NCBI GenBank assembly: GCA_900542265.1 | Contig: UQML01000016.1 | Span: 1-42,639, forward strand | Length of the DNA stretch: 42,639 bases | Direction of reading: 5' to 3' | Source: an uncultured Eggerthella sp. | GTDB lineage: Bacteria > Actinomycetota > Coriobacteriia > Coriobacteriales > Eggerthellaceae | Part shown: positions 14,525 through 22,598 of the stretch, in pieces | Position numbering within the stretch: position 1 is the first letter of the stretch | How the letters are laid out: each line of letters begins with the position of its first letter | Translations under genes and position numbers: made by a program | The notes under the pieces: model-generated | Databases searched by the model: none | What the model saw: the letters and a program-made list of their open reading frames with translations, nothing else | What the model was told of the DNA's origin: nothing

Positions 14525-16828
14525 ATGCCAGAAATTCTTTATGCACATACGGGTTCTAATCCAGACGACTGTGCAACTTGGCAGACGCTGGCTGATCACT
14601 TAAACAATGTTGCCGACCTAGCTGCTTTCTTTGCCAACAAATTCGGAATGTCACCATACGGACGAGTATTGGGACTTTTACATGATGCGGGAAAAGCTTC
14701 GCATGCGTTTCAGAAGCGGCTTCATGGAAACTCTCATCACGTTGATCACTCTACTGCTGGGGCTAAGGTGGCACTTGATAAGTATGGTGATATGCTCGGA
14801 TTTTATCTTGGGTATTGTATTGCTGGGCATCATAGTGGGCAACCTAATGGGATTGGTGGAGAAAGCCCCTCTCTCGAAAAACGCATCAGGAGGGATATTG
14901 AGCCCTATTCTGCCTTTAATACGTTAGTTGAAACAGGAGAAATAACTCTTCCATCAGAAGAGAACTTCGCATCTCCGTTGATTCCAAATCGAAAGTTCTC
15001 TGATATTGCGGAGACTCGCAAACAGTCTTTAGCTTTTTCTCTGTATGTTCTAAATCGTATGCTGTACTCGTCGCTGGTTGATGCAGATTATCTCGATACC
15101 GAAACGCATATGAGATCAGACTTAGCTCAGATCCGAAACCAAAATACCTATGCAACGCTTCAGCAGCTATTGGGCTCCCTTGATAAAAAACTTGCAGAAT
15201 TTAAAGCAAATGATTCATTTGTCAATAAAGCACGACAGAGTGTTTTATTGGATTGTATTCAGGCAGCAAAACTTCCACAAGGTCTTTTCACGCTTACGGT
15301 TCCAACAGGTGGAGGCAAGACATTAAGCTCCTTGGCTTTTGCTCTAAGGCATGCGTTACTTAATAATATGGAGCGCATTATTATCGCAATACCTTTTGTG
15401 TCTATTGTTGAACAAACTGCAGCAGTTCTTAAAGAAATATTCGGTGCAGAAAACGTCCTTGAGCATCATTCTAATTATGATTTTGCAGACATCGACGATG
15501 AGAATGAAGCTTCAGATCTCGCACAAAAGCATCGTTTGACTACCCAAAACTGGGATGCACCTATTATCGTTACAACAAATGTTCAACTCTTCGAGTCTCT
15601 TTTTGCAAATAGGCCCGGCAAAAGCCGCAAGATTCATAATATTGCTAATAGTGTTGTTATTTTGGATGAGGCACAAACGTTACCTGATCCACTTTTAACG
15701 CCAACACTTGCCATGCTTGAAGAGCTCTCATTTGCTTATAACACGAGTGTTGTGCTTTGTTCTGCTACACAGCCAGCGCTCGATATGCAGTGGGCGTTTG
15801 GATCTTCTCCGCAAGAGATAATTACACACACCGAGCTGTTTGATGCAGCTTTTGGAAGTCGCGTTACGTATGAAATGCTGGGTGATCTCGACAACGATCA
15901 GCTTATTAATTTTCTCGTGGGCAAGAAACAAGTGCTTTGCATTGTCGGAACAAAAGATGAAGCACGACAGATCTATGACAGCGTGGTAGATTATTATTTT
16001 GACGATGGGGCGCTTGTAGGTAAAAATCTTGCATCGCAAAAGGGTATATTCCATCTGAGTGCATCTATGACTCCTCAGCATAGAAGTTCGACAATTAAAG
16101 CAATACGAAAGCGCTTAAAAGAACATGACGCGTGTCTAGTTATATCAACACAATTAATTGAGGCCGGTGTTGATATTGATTTTCCAGTTGTCTTTCGCGA
16201 GTTAGCCGGTATGGATTCTATTGTTCAGGCGGCAGGACGTTGTAATCGCGAAGGAAGGCAAGAGTGCGGCCAGATAAAAGTTTTTGAATATTCTGTTGAC
16301 GGGGAGCGGCAAAAATCGACTGACTGGCTTGAAAAAATGAAGATGATTTCACGCGATCTTATTCGTCAAAATTGTGGAGTGATTGATGGTTCTTTGATAT
16401 TGCCTTTTTTCGAAAAACGCTATCGTACTGAAGAAACTGATGCTAAGGATATTTTTAAACATTTGTCTGCGGAATCAATTATTGACGAGGAAGAGGGAAT
16501 ACGAACTATACCATTTGAGCAGGTCGCACGCGATTATTGTATTATTGATGACGATTCAGTTCCTCTTTTCATTCCTTGGGGAGATCAGGCTAGGGAGTTA
16601 CTGAAGGAACTATTAGCCTCTGACAATCAAGGAGCATTAGCGATACGTTTGCAGCAATACAGCATTTCAGTTCCTAGATACAAAATACAAGACTATAAAG
16701 ACGCGGAAAGTGTTATGGAAGTGGGCCCATTTCTGGTTTTGCGGGAAGAACGAGTTCCAAGCCTCTATCAAGAAGATGTTGGTTTGATTAATCCAGCAGA
16801 TGAAAAACAGCAAGCACTCTTTTTCTGA
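14525..16828 (+). CDS. cas3: CRISPR-associated helicase/nuclease Cas3 (type I-C)
   Basis: Cas3 is the effector recruited by Cascade to nick, unwind and degrade invading DNA. The 767-residue protein has an N-terminal HD nuclease domain (LLHDAGKASHAF with HD at residues 53-54, later HSTAGAK and AGHHSGQP). The superfamily 2 helicase has Walker A PTGGGKT near 260, DEAQ at about 381-384, SATQ near 412 and the motif VI region QAAGRCNREGR. GGTGGAG lies just upstream of the ATG at 14525. It is the first gene of the cas operon and lies just downstream of the predicted autoregulated promoter. Length and domain order are normal for type I-C and no key residue is missing. Confidence 0.97.
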   Translation: MPEILYAHTGSNPDDCATWQTLADHLNNVADLAAFFANKFGMSPYGRVLGLLHDAGKASHAFQKRLHGNSHHVDHSTAGAKVALDKYGDMLGFYLGYCIAGHHSGQPNGIGGESPSLEKRIRRDIEPYSAFNTLVETGEITLPSEENFASPLIPNRKFSDIAETRKQSLAFSLYVLNRMLYSSLVDADYLDTETHMRSDLAQIRNQNTYATLQQLLGSLDKKLAEFKANDSFVNKARQSVLLDCIQAAKLPQGLFTLTVPTGGGKTLSSLAFALRHALLNNMERIIIAIPFVSIVEQTAAVLKEIFGAENVLEHHSNYDFADIDDENEASDLAQKHRLTTQNWDAPIIVTTNVQLFESLFANRPGKSRKIHNIANSVVILDEAQTLPDPLLTPTLAMLEELSFAYNTSVVLCSATQPALDMQWAFGSSPQEIITHTELFDAAFGSRVTYEMLGDLDNDQLINFLVGKKQVLCIVGTKDEARQIYDSVVDYYFDDGALVGKNLASQKGIFHLSASMTPQHRSSTIKAIRKRLKEHDACLVISTQLIEAGVDIDFPVVFRELAGMDSIVQAAGRCNREGRQECGQIKVFEYSVDGERQKSTDWLEKMKMISRDLIRQNCGVIDGSLILPFFEKRYRTEETDAKDIFKHLSAESIIDEEEGIRTIPFEQVARDYCIIDDDSVPLFIPWGDQARELLKELLASDNQGALAIRLQQYSISVPRYKIQDYKDAESVMEVGPFLVLREERVPSLYQEDVGLINPADEKQQALFF

Positions 16829-16901
16829 ATGCTGGTTGGAATCAGAAGGCGTATCTATAACGGATTGGGATTATGGGAGATTAAATCTGAAAGGAGGGGG
16901 T

Positions 16902-17567
16902 ATGGGATTTGGAATAAAAATACTAGTGCAGGGATCGCGAGCATGTTTTACCCGTCCTGAAATGAAAACAGAACGAGTTAGTTATGATTGCATAACGCCA
17001 TCGGCAGCTCGTGGAATCATCGAAGCTGTCTATTGGAAGCCTGCTATTAGATGGCATATAGACAAGATTGAAGTCCTTAATGAAATCAAATTCGATACGT
17101 TTCGTCGCAATGAGGTAGGAAGTAAACTAAGCTACAACAATGCCAAAAAGGCAATGAAAAAAGATGCCCCATTGTATACCGTTGCTGCGAAAGACAGACA
17201 ACAAAGAGCAACGATGCTTTTGCGCGATGTTGCATACATCATTGAGGCTCATTTTGAGCTTACCGACAAAGCAGGCGAAGAAGATACGGTCGAAAAGCAT
17301 TACAACATTGCGCTACGACGTTTGCGAAAAGGGCAATGTTTCAATCAGCCTGTTTTGGGGTGTCGTGAATTTCCAGCAAGAGTTGAGCTGATTGAAGATA
17401 GAGAAACGTCGCCAGATTCTTTCTATAAGGATGAAGAACACAAAGACCTAGGTTTCATGCTTTACGATATAGATTTTGACGATGGGATGTCACCTATGTT
17501 TTATCGTGCCGTTATGGAGCATGGGGTTATTGATGTTGCTAAGGCTCGAGAGGAGATTGTGCGATGA
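16902..17567 (+). CDS. cas5c: Cas5c, pre-crRNA processing Cascade subunit
   Basis: In type I-C systems Cas5c takes the place of Cas6. It cleaves pre-crRNA below the repeat hairpin and stays bound to the 5' handle in Cascade. The 221-residue protein starts with the family-typical MGFGIKILVQGSRACFTRPE and has the glycine- and arginine-containing RAMP features, including VSYDCITPSAARGIIEAVYW. ATG at 16902 is chosen over an upstream in-frame ATG at 16800 because of AAAGGAGGGGG just before it and because conserved sequence starts there. Its stop overlaps the cas8c start by four bases (ATGA). Confidence 0.95.
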   Translation: MGFGIKILVQGSRACFTRPEMKTERVSYDCITPSAARGIIEAVYWKPAIRWHIDKIEVLNEIKFDTFRRNEVGSKLSYNNAKKAMKKDAPLYTVAAKDRQQRATMLLRDVAYIIEAHFELTDKAGEEDTVEKHYNIALRRLRKGQCFNQPVLGCREFPARVELIEDRETSPDSFYKDEEHKDLGFMLYDIDFDDGMSPMFYRAVMEHGVIDVAKAREEIVR

Positions 17568-19375
17568 TCCTTAAAGAGCTACACGAATATTATGAACGTC
17601 TTCTTGAAGATCCTAATGCGGAAGTTTCTGCACGCTATTGGTCAAATGAAAAAGTTGGATGGGAATTTGAGATTGACCAAAAAGGTATGCTTATAAGTGT
17701 CCTTCCTTTAACTTCAGGAGATGAGAAAAAGCCGCGACAATTTATGATGATGTCGGTTCCCGAACATGATGGTAGAACAAGTGGAGTAAAACCTTTCTTT
17801 CTCTGTGATAATGCATCATATTTTTTGGGGCTTGATAAAAAGAATGGTGATAAGAAATTTGAGGCATCAAACGCTCTTCATCAAAGCATTCTTTCTCAAT
17901 GTGATGACCCAGCGGCAAAAGCAGCATGCTTATTTTTTGAAAAGAGAGTAGAAAACTCTGAATTTCTGTCAGAAGAAAGAAAAGCTGATCTTGATAAAGG
18001 TGCCTTCATTGTATTGAGACTTCAAGGAGATACGGGTCTTGTTCATGAGAAGCCAGCTATTAAAGAAGTTTGGTTGGATTATTGTCTTACTAAAGCAGGA
18101 GATAATTCTTCGGAGACTTCGTATGGGCAGTGTGGAGTGACGGGTGAACGCACGACTTTAACAAAAATGTTTCCTCTTGTTGCAGGAATACCAGGCGCCC
18201 AGTCTTCGGGTGCATCACTTGTTTCTTTTAATAATGATTCTTTTGAATCGTACGGTAAGAAGAAAACGCATAATGCTTCAGTTTCGGAAGAAGTTTCATT
18301 TAATGCTGGGTCGGCTCTAAAGTTTCTTTTTAATAGTCCTGACCATCGAAAAAGGCTTGGTCAAACAACGGTATTGTTTTGGACCGACAAGCCTGCTCCG
18401 ACCGAAGTCAAGTTATTTGGAAGTGTTTTAGAAGGTATTCCAGGTTTAAAAAAGGGAGACAACGCAGAATCGGAAGTGGATCTAAAACGAATAGATTCTC
18501 TTTTAGAGTGTGTGAAAAAAGGTTTACCGTTAGAAGGATGTGATCCTAAAATACGGTTTTATATTTTAGGTATTGCTCCTAATGCGGCGCGTTTGGCAGT
18601 GCGCTTTTTTGAGATGGATACTTTTGGAAACTTGATGGCGCATTATGGTGATTATCTTAACGATATAGAGATGATTGATGTTAGACCGGTTTCCTTTTAT
18701 TCCTTGTTGTGTCAAATCTCTCCCCGAGGAGAATTAAAAGAGGTTCCATCATCGCTGATAAACGCATTCTTGCATGCTGTGTTAACGGGAACAAAATTTC
18801 CTCGCGCGTTATTAACAATGCTAATTTCTCGCATTAACGCTGATCATGCTAACAAAAATGCTTGGGATATGGGACAACGGGCTGCATTATTAAAGGCGTA
18901 TCTCAATCGTGAAATGCGGTATAGCACTCGTGATGAGAAGAATGCGATTTGCAAGAGAAGGAGTTTTCAAATGTCATTAGATAGAGAGAACACGGATGAA
19001 GCATATTTATTGGGGAGGCTTTTTGCGATTTTAGAGCGAGCGCAATCAGCTGCATTGGGGGAGACAAATGCAACCATTAAAGATAGGTTCTTTTCGTCAG
19101 CCTCATCGACACCTTCACGAGTTTTTCCCGCTCTCATTAAAAATGGTGCGAACCATTTTGCAAAGCTTAGAAAAGAGAAAATGGGTCTTTGCACCATACT
19201 TGAAAAAGAAATGGACTCCATTTTTGATGGCTTTCAGTTTGGTAATAGCTTTCCAAAACGATTGGATTCAGAAGAGCAAGGAGCTTTTTATATTGGATAT
19301 TACCAAGAGCGGGCTGATCTTTGGAAAAGTCGCAAGAAGAATGAAGCTGATTCTAGCGATAACACTGATGAATAG
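17564..19375 (+). CDS. cas8c: Cas8c (Csd1), Cascade large subunit
   Basis: Cas8c recognises the PAM and starts DNA unwinding in the type I-C Cascade. The 603-residue length is usual for Csd1. The N-terminus (MILKELHEYYERLLED) and the block FLFNSPDHRKRLGQTTVLFW match the family. Its start overlaps cas5c by four bases, indicating coupling. The C-terminal 134 residues contain a complete Cas11c reading unit with its own ribosome binding site (see separate entry). No frameshift or truncation was seen. Confidence 0.95.
   Translation: MILKELHEYYERLLEDPNAEVSARYWSNEKVGWEFEIDQKGMLISVLPLTSGDEKKPRQFMMMSVPEHDGRTSGVKPFFLCDNASYFLGLDKKNGDKKFEASNALHQSILSQCDDPAAKAACLFFEKRVENSEFLSEERKADLDKGAFIVLRLQGDTGLVHEKPAIKEVWLDYCLTKAGDNSSETSYGQCGVTGERTTLTKMFPLVAGIPGAQSSGASLVSFNNDSFESYGKKKTHNASVSEEVSFNAGSALKFLFNSPDHRKRLGQTTVLFWTDKPAPTEVKLFGSVLEGIPGLKKGDNAESEVDLKRIDSLLECVKKGLPLEGCDPKIRFYILGIAPNAARLAVRFFEMDTFGNLMAHYGDYLNDIEMIDVRPVSFYSLLCQISPRGELKEVPSSLINAFLHAVLTGTKFPRALLTMLISRINADHANKNAWDMGQRAALLKAYLNREMRYSTRDEKNAICKRRSFQMSLDRENTDEAYLLGRLFAILERAQSAALGETNATIKDRFFSSASSTPSRVFPALIKNGANHFAKLRKEKMGLCTILEKEMDSIFDGFQFGNSFPKRLDSEEQGAFYIGYYQERADLWKSRKKNEADSSDNTDE
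18971..19375 (+). CDS. cas11c: Cas11c, internal product of cas8c
   Basis: In characterised type I-C systems the small Cascade subunit Cas11c is translated from an internal start inside cas8c. Here an in-frame ATG at 18971 (codon 470 of cas8c) is preceded by AGAAGGAG at 18956-18963, eight bases away. This is a far better ribosome binding site than chance in this AT-rich region. The product would have 134 mostly helical residues beginning MSLDRENTDEAYLLGRLFAI, similar in style to known Cas11c N-termini. Confidence 0.82.
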   Translation: MSLDRENTDEAYLLGRLFAILERAQSAALGETNATIKDRFFSSASSTPSRVFPALIKNGANHFAKLRKEKMGLCTILEKEMDSIFDGFQFGNSFPKRLDSEEQGAFYIGYYQERADLWKSRKKNEADSSDNTDE

Positions 19376-19457
19376 TGTCGAATAAGACTTATCAAATAAA
19401 ACTAGCCAAGCAAGATTAATCAAAAAATATATTACGTTTTTGATGAAAGGATTATTG

Positions 19458-20348
19458 ATGAATACCCCGATTGAGAATCGTTATGAGTTCACTCTTTTCT
19501 TTGATGTGAAAAATGGTAACCCCAATGGAGATCCTGATGCAGGAAACATGCCTCGTATTGACCCTGATACAGGGCATGGAATTGTCTCTGATGTATGCTT
19601 GAAACGTAAGGTACGTAATTATGTTGACCTCGTTAAGAATCAAAATATTGATGATCCCGATGCAGATGATGGAGAACTTGGATACAAAATATATGTACAA
19701 GAAGGTGCAGTACTCAATCAGCGGAATGAAAAGGCGTATAAGCATTTTGGATTAGAGCCTTCAAGCAAACTTCCAAAAGAAAAAGAAGAGAGTGCGCGTA
19801 TTACAAAATTTATGTGTGACAATTTTTTTGATATTCGCGCCTTTGGCGCTGTAATGACTACGGGAGTTAATTGCGGTCAGGTACGCGGTCCTATCCAGCT
19901 TTGTTTTGCTGAATCCGTGGATCCAGTTGAGCTGTCAGAGATGAGCATTACTCGTATGGCAGTCACCAATGAAAAAGATGCGGACAAAGAGCGAACCATG
20001 GGTCGTAAGCAATATATTCCCTATGGTTTATATCGTGTCAATGGGTTTATTTCTGCTTCCTTGGCAGAGCAAACTGGTTTTAACCAGGAAGATCTAGATT
20101 TGTTTTTCGCCTCTCTTATGAACATGTTTGAGAACGATCATAGCGCTGCTCGTGGTCTCATGTCTTCAAGAAAACTCTTTGTGTTTAAGCACGATAGTAA
20201 GCTTGGCAATGCACCAGCACATCAACTTTTTGACCTGATCAAGGTTGAACGCCTTATTCCTGCTGATGAGACTGCGCGTTCGTTCGATGACTATGCTATC
20301 TCTATTGCTGACACGCCTGAAGGCGTGGAACTCATCGAATTTATTTAA
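19458..20348 (+). CDS. cas7c: Cas7c (Csd2), Cascade backbone subunit
   Basis: Cas7c forms the helical filament that coats the crRNA spacer in Cascade. The 296-residue protein has the Csd2 N-terminus RYEFTLFFDVKNGNPNGDPD and the conserved DVCLKRKVRNYVD, and later VRGPIQLCFAESVDP and ITRMAVTNEKD. ATG at 19458 is preceded by AAAGGA. An upstream in-frame TTG at 19440 would add six residues of no family match. It follows cas8c after 82 bases. Confidence 0.96.
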   Translation: MNTPIENRYEFTLFFDVKNGNPNGDPDAGNMPRIDPDTGHGIVSDVCLKRKVRNYVDLVKNQNIDDPDADDGELGYKIYVQEGAVLNQRNEKAYKHFGLEPSSKLPKEKEESARITKFMCDNFFDIRAFGAVMTTGVNCGQVRGPIQLCFAESVDPVELSEMSITRMAVTNEKDADKERTMGRKQYIPYGLYRVNGFISASLAEQTGFNQEDLDLFFASLMNMFENDHSAARGLMSSRKLFVFKHDSKLGNAPAHQLFDLIKVERLIPADETARSFDDYAISIADTPEGVELIEFI

Positions 20349-20363
20349 AGGCAGGGTGTATAC

Positions 20364-21020
20364 ATGTATTCAGAGGATGAGTGGCTCGCTCTTTCAGGTA
20401 TCCAGCATTATGGTTTTTGCCCAAGGCAGTGGGCGCTCATCCATATTGAACAACAATGGTCAGAAAACGTTTTGACTATACAAGGTGATCTTGCTCATAA
20501 ACGTGCTCACAATAAAACAATACGTGAAAAACGCGGCGATACTTTAACAGTGCGTGGACTTGAGGTGCATTCTTACGCACTTGGATTAGTAGGGCAATGC
20601 GACGTTGTCGAATTTCAAAAAGGCAATGATGGTATCGCTCTCTGTGGAGAAGAAGGGCTCTGGAGAGTAGCTCCTGTTGAATATAAGAATGGGCGCAGTA
20701 AACGAATTGAGGCAGACAGAATGCAGCTGTGTGCTCAAGCTATATGTTTAGAAGAAATGCTCTGTTGCCAAATTAGTGGAGCTTATCTTTACTATCATAA
20801 GACTCGCTCTCGAGAATTAGTTAAGTTATCTCAAAAACTCCGAGACTCTACTCAAAAGACTGCTGACGAAATGCATAAATTATTTGAGAGAACGTGTATC
20901 CCATCGATAAAAAAGAAATCAGCGTGCCAATCATGTTCAATTAAAAATGAGTGTCTTCCCAGTATGAGTCAGAGAGAGACAGTCAAAGAATATGTAACAA
21001 GAAGAATGGCGGACATCTAA
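20364..21020 (+). CDS. cas4: Cas4 nuclease
   Basis: Cas4 is a RecB-like exonuclease with an iron-sulfur cluster that helps Cas1-Cas2 choose spacers with the right PAM and orientation. The 218-residue protein shows an N-terminal cysteine (YGFCPRQWALIH), the PD-(D/E)xK core (GQCDVVEF, then VEYKNGRSK) and the RMQLCAQA motif. The C-terminal cysteines CQSCSIKNEC complete the four cluster ligands. The stop overlaps the cas1 start by one base (TAATG). Confidence 0.96.
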   Translation: MYSEDEWLALSGIQHYGFCPRQWALIHIEQQWSENVLTIQGDLAHKRAHNKTIREKRGDTLTVRGLEVHSYALGLVGQCDVVEFQKGNDGIALCGEEGLWRVAPVEYKNGRSKRIEADRMQLCAQAICLEEMLCCQISGAYLYYHKTRSRELVKLSQKLRDSTQKTADEMHKLFERTCIPSIKKKSACQSCSIKNECLPSMSQRETVKEYVTRRMADI

Positions 21021-22051
21021 TGAGACATCTGCGAAATTCGCTCTATATTTTCACTGAAGATGCATACCTTACTGTTGATGGCGAGAACGTTGTTGCGAAA
21101 TCAAAAGAAAAAGAAATTGGTCGTATACCGCTTCATACTATAGAAAACATTTTTTGCTTTTCATATCCTGGAGCGAGTCCTAAGCTGATGGGGAAATGTG
21201 CTGAAAGCGGAATCGCACTATCCTTTTTTAGTCCGCGGGGAAAGTTTCTCGCTCGTATTAGTGGGGAAAACCAAGGCAATATATTATTGCGTAGAGAGTT
21301 GTACCGATATGCTGATGATGCGGCATGGAGCCTTGAGACCGCTAAGCAATTCATTCTAGGAAAAGTATTTAATGGACGATGGGTATTAGAACGCGCTATA
21401 AGAGATCATGGGCTTCGGATTGATGCGGAAGCTTTCAAAACGGCATCAATGCACTTGGCGGAGAGTCTGCAAGCTATAAGAATTTGTGAAAACATGGAGA
21501 CGCTTCGTGGTATAGAAGGAGAAGCCGCTTCAGTTTATTTTTCAGTATTCGATGAAATGATTTTAAGGGATAAAGATGATTTCTTTTTTAGGGGAAGAGT
21601 GAAAAGGCCTGCGACTGATCGGGTCAATGCGATACTCTCTTTTTTCTACAGTATTTTGGCGCTTGATTGTGCTTCGGCTTTAGAGGGCGTTGGTCTTGAT
21701 CCTTATTGTGGAATCATGCATGTTGATCGACCGGGTAGACGATCGCTTGCTTTGGACCTTATGGAAGAACTTCGCCCTGTGATAGTGGATCGCTTTGTCT
21801 TGTCTGCCATAAACAATAGGATCGTTAAAGGATCAGATTTTATCGAGCTTGCTTCTGGCGAAGTGCGGTTAACCGATGCGGGGCGAAAGAAATTATTGAA
21901 TGCATGGCAGGATAGAAAGCATGAAAAACTGGTGCACCCTTATCTGAAAGAAAAAATTGATAAAGGCTTGATACCCCACGTGCAAGCATTGTTTCTTGCA
22001 CGTTATATTCGTGGTGATCTTGATGGGTATCCTCCATTTTTGTGGAAGTGA
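21020..22051 (+). CDS. cas1: Cas1 integrase (type I-C)
   Basis: Cas1 is the metal-dependent integrase that inserts new spacers at the leader end. The 343-residue protein begins MRHLRNSLYIFTEDAYL. The active-site Glu lies in RGIEGEAASVYF, the His in CGIMHVDRPGRRSLALDLMEE and the following acidic residues in the same block. ATG at 21020 overlaps the cas4 stop and is the only start giving the family N-terminus. No ligand is missing. Confidence 0.97.
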   Translation: MRHLRNSLYIFTEDAYLTVDGENVVAKSKEKEIGRIPLHTIENIFCFSYPGASPKLMGKCAESGIALSFFSPRGKFLARISGENQGNILLRRELYRYADDAAWSLETAKQFILGKVFNGRWVLERAIRDHGLRIDAEAFKTASMHLAESLQAIRICENMETLRGIEGEAASVYFSVFDEMILRDKDDFFFRGRVKRPATDRVNAILSFFYSILALDCASALEGVGLDPYCGIMHVDRPGRRSLALDLMEELRPVIVDRFVLSAINNRIVKGSDFIELASGEVRLTDAGRKKLLNAWQDRKHEKLVHPYLKEKIDKGLIPHVQALFLARYIRGDLDGYPPFLWK

Positions 22052-22056
22052 TTTGC

Positions 22057-22347
22057 ATGCTTACGGTAATTACCTATGACGTCAATACGGAAACTCCTTC
22101 AGGTAGAAAAAGGCTTCGTCGTGTTGCAAGGCACTGTGTTAATTATGGACAGCGGGTTCAGAATTCTGTTTTTGAATGTGTTGCTGATGCTGCAACAATG
22201 ACCAGAATAAAAGCGGAACTTCTTGAGTTAATAGATCCAGACAAAGACAGTTTACGGTTTTATAATCTAGGTAATAATTATCAAAACAAAATTGAGCATT
22301 ACGGATGCCGGGAATCTTATGAAGCGGAAGGGTTTTTAACTCTCTGA
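22057..22347 (+). CDS. cas2: Cas2 (adaptation complex subunit)
   Basis: Cas2 is the dimeric scaffold of the Cas1-Cas2 integrase. The 96-residue product begins MLTVITYDVNTETPSGRKRLRR, with the conserved aspartate of the first strand, and includes QRVQNSVFECVAD. ATG at 22057 lies five bases after the cas1 stop. An in-frame TTG at 22042 is unlikely to be used. It is the last cas gene before the leader. Confidence 0.96.
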   Translation: MLTVITYDVNTETPSGRKRLRRVARHCVNYGQRVQNSVFECVADAATMTRIKAELLELIDPDKDSLRFYNLGNNYQNKIEHYGCRESYEAEGFLTL

Positions 22348-22598
22348 TCTTGTAAATAATTAGAGGATGAAACAAAAACCATCGCTTCTTATTTCTGTAG
22401 CTCTTTGTTGCTGTTGCGACTTGTGCGTCTGCAGTGAGCAATGGGCGAACGTGCGAACACAAGGCTCTCATAATTTGTATGGCGGGTTCGCACTTAAAAA
22501 GCACACAAATCTCTCTGTATTGTTCAGTTGGCTCATTAGCAAATCATATCTAAAACAATATAGACACTCTTGATCAGCTCGTAATACACTATATTGCG
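22348..22598 (+). promoter_or_regulatory. CRISPR leader
   Basis: This 251-base sequence lies between cas2 and the first repeat, where new spacers enter. It contains an inverted repeat with arms GTGCGAAC (22451-22458) and GTTCGCAC (22486-22493), and the related GGGCGAAC at 22443-22450. The last 60 bases are AT-rich, suited to a promoter, but no clean -35/-10 pair could be picked. Confidence 0.75.
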
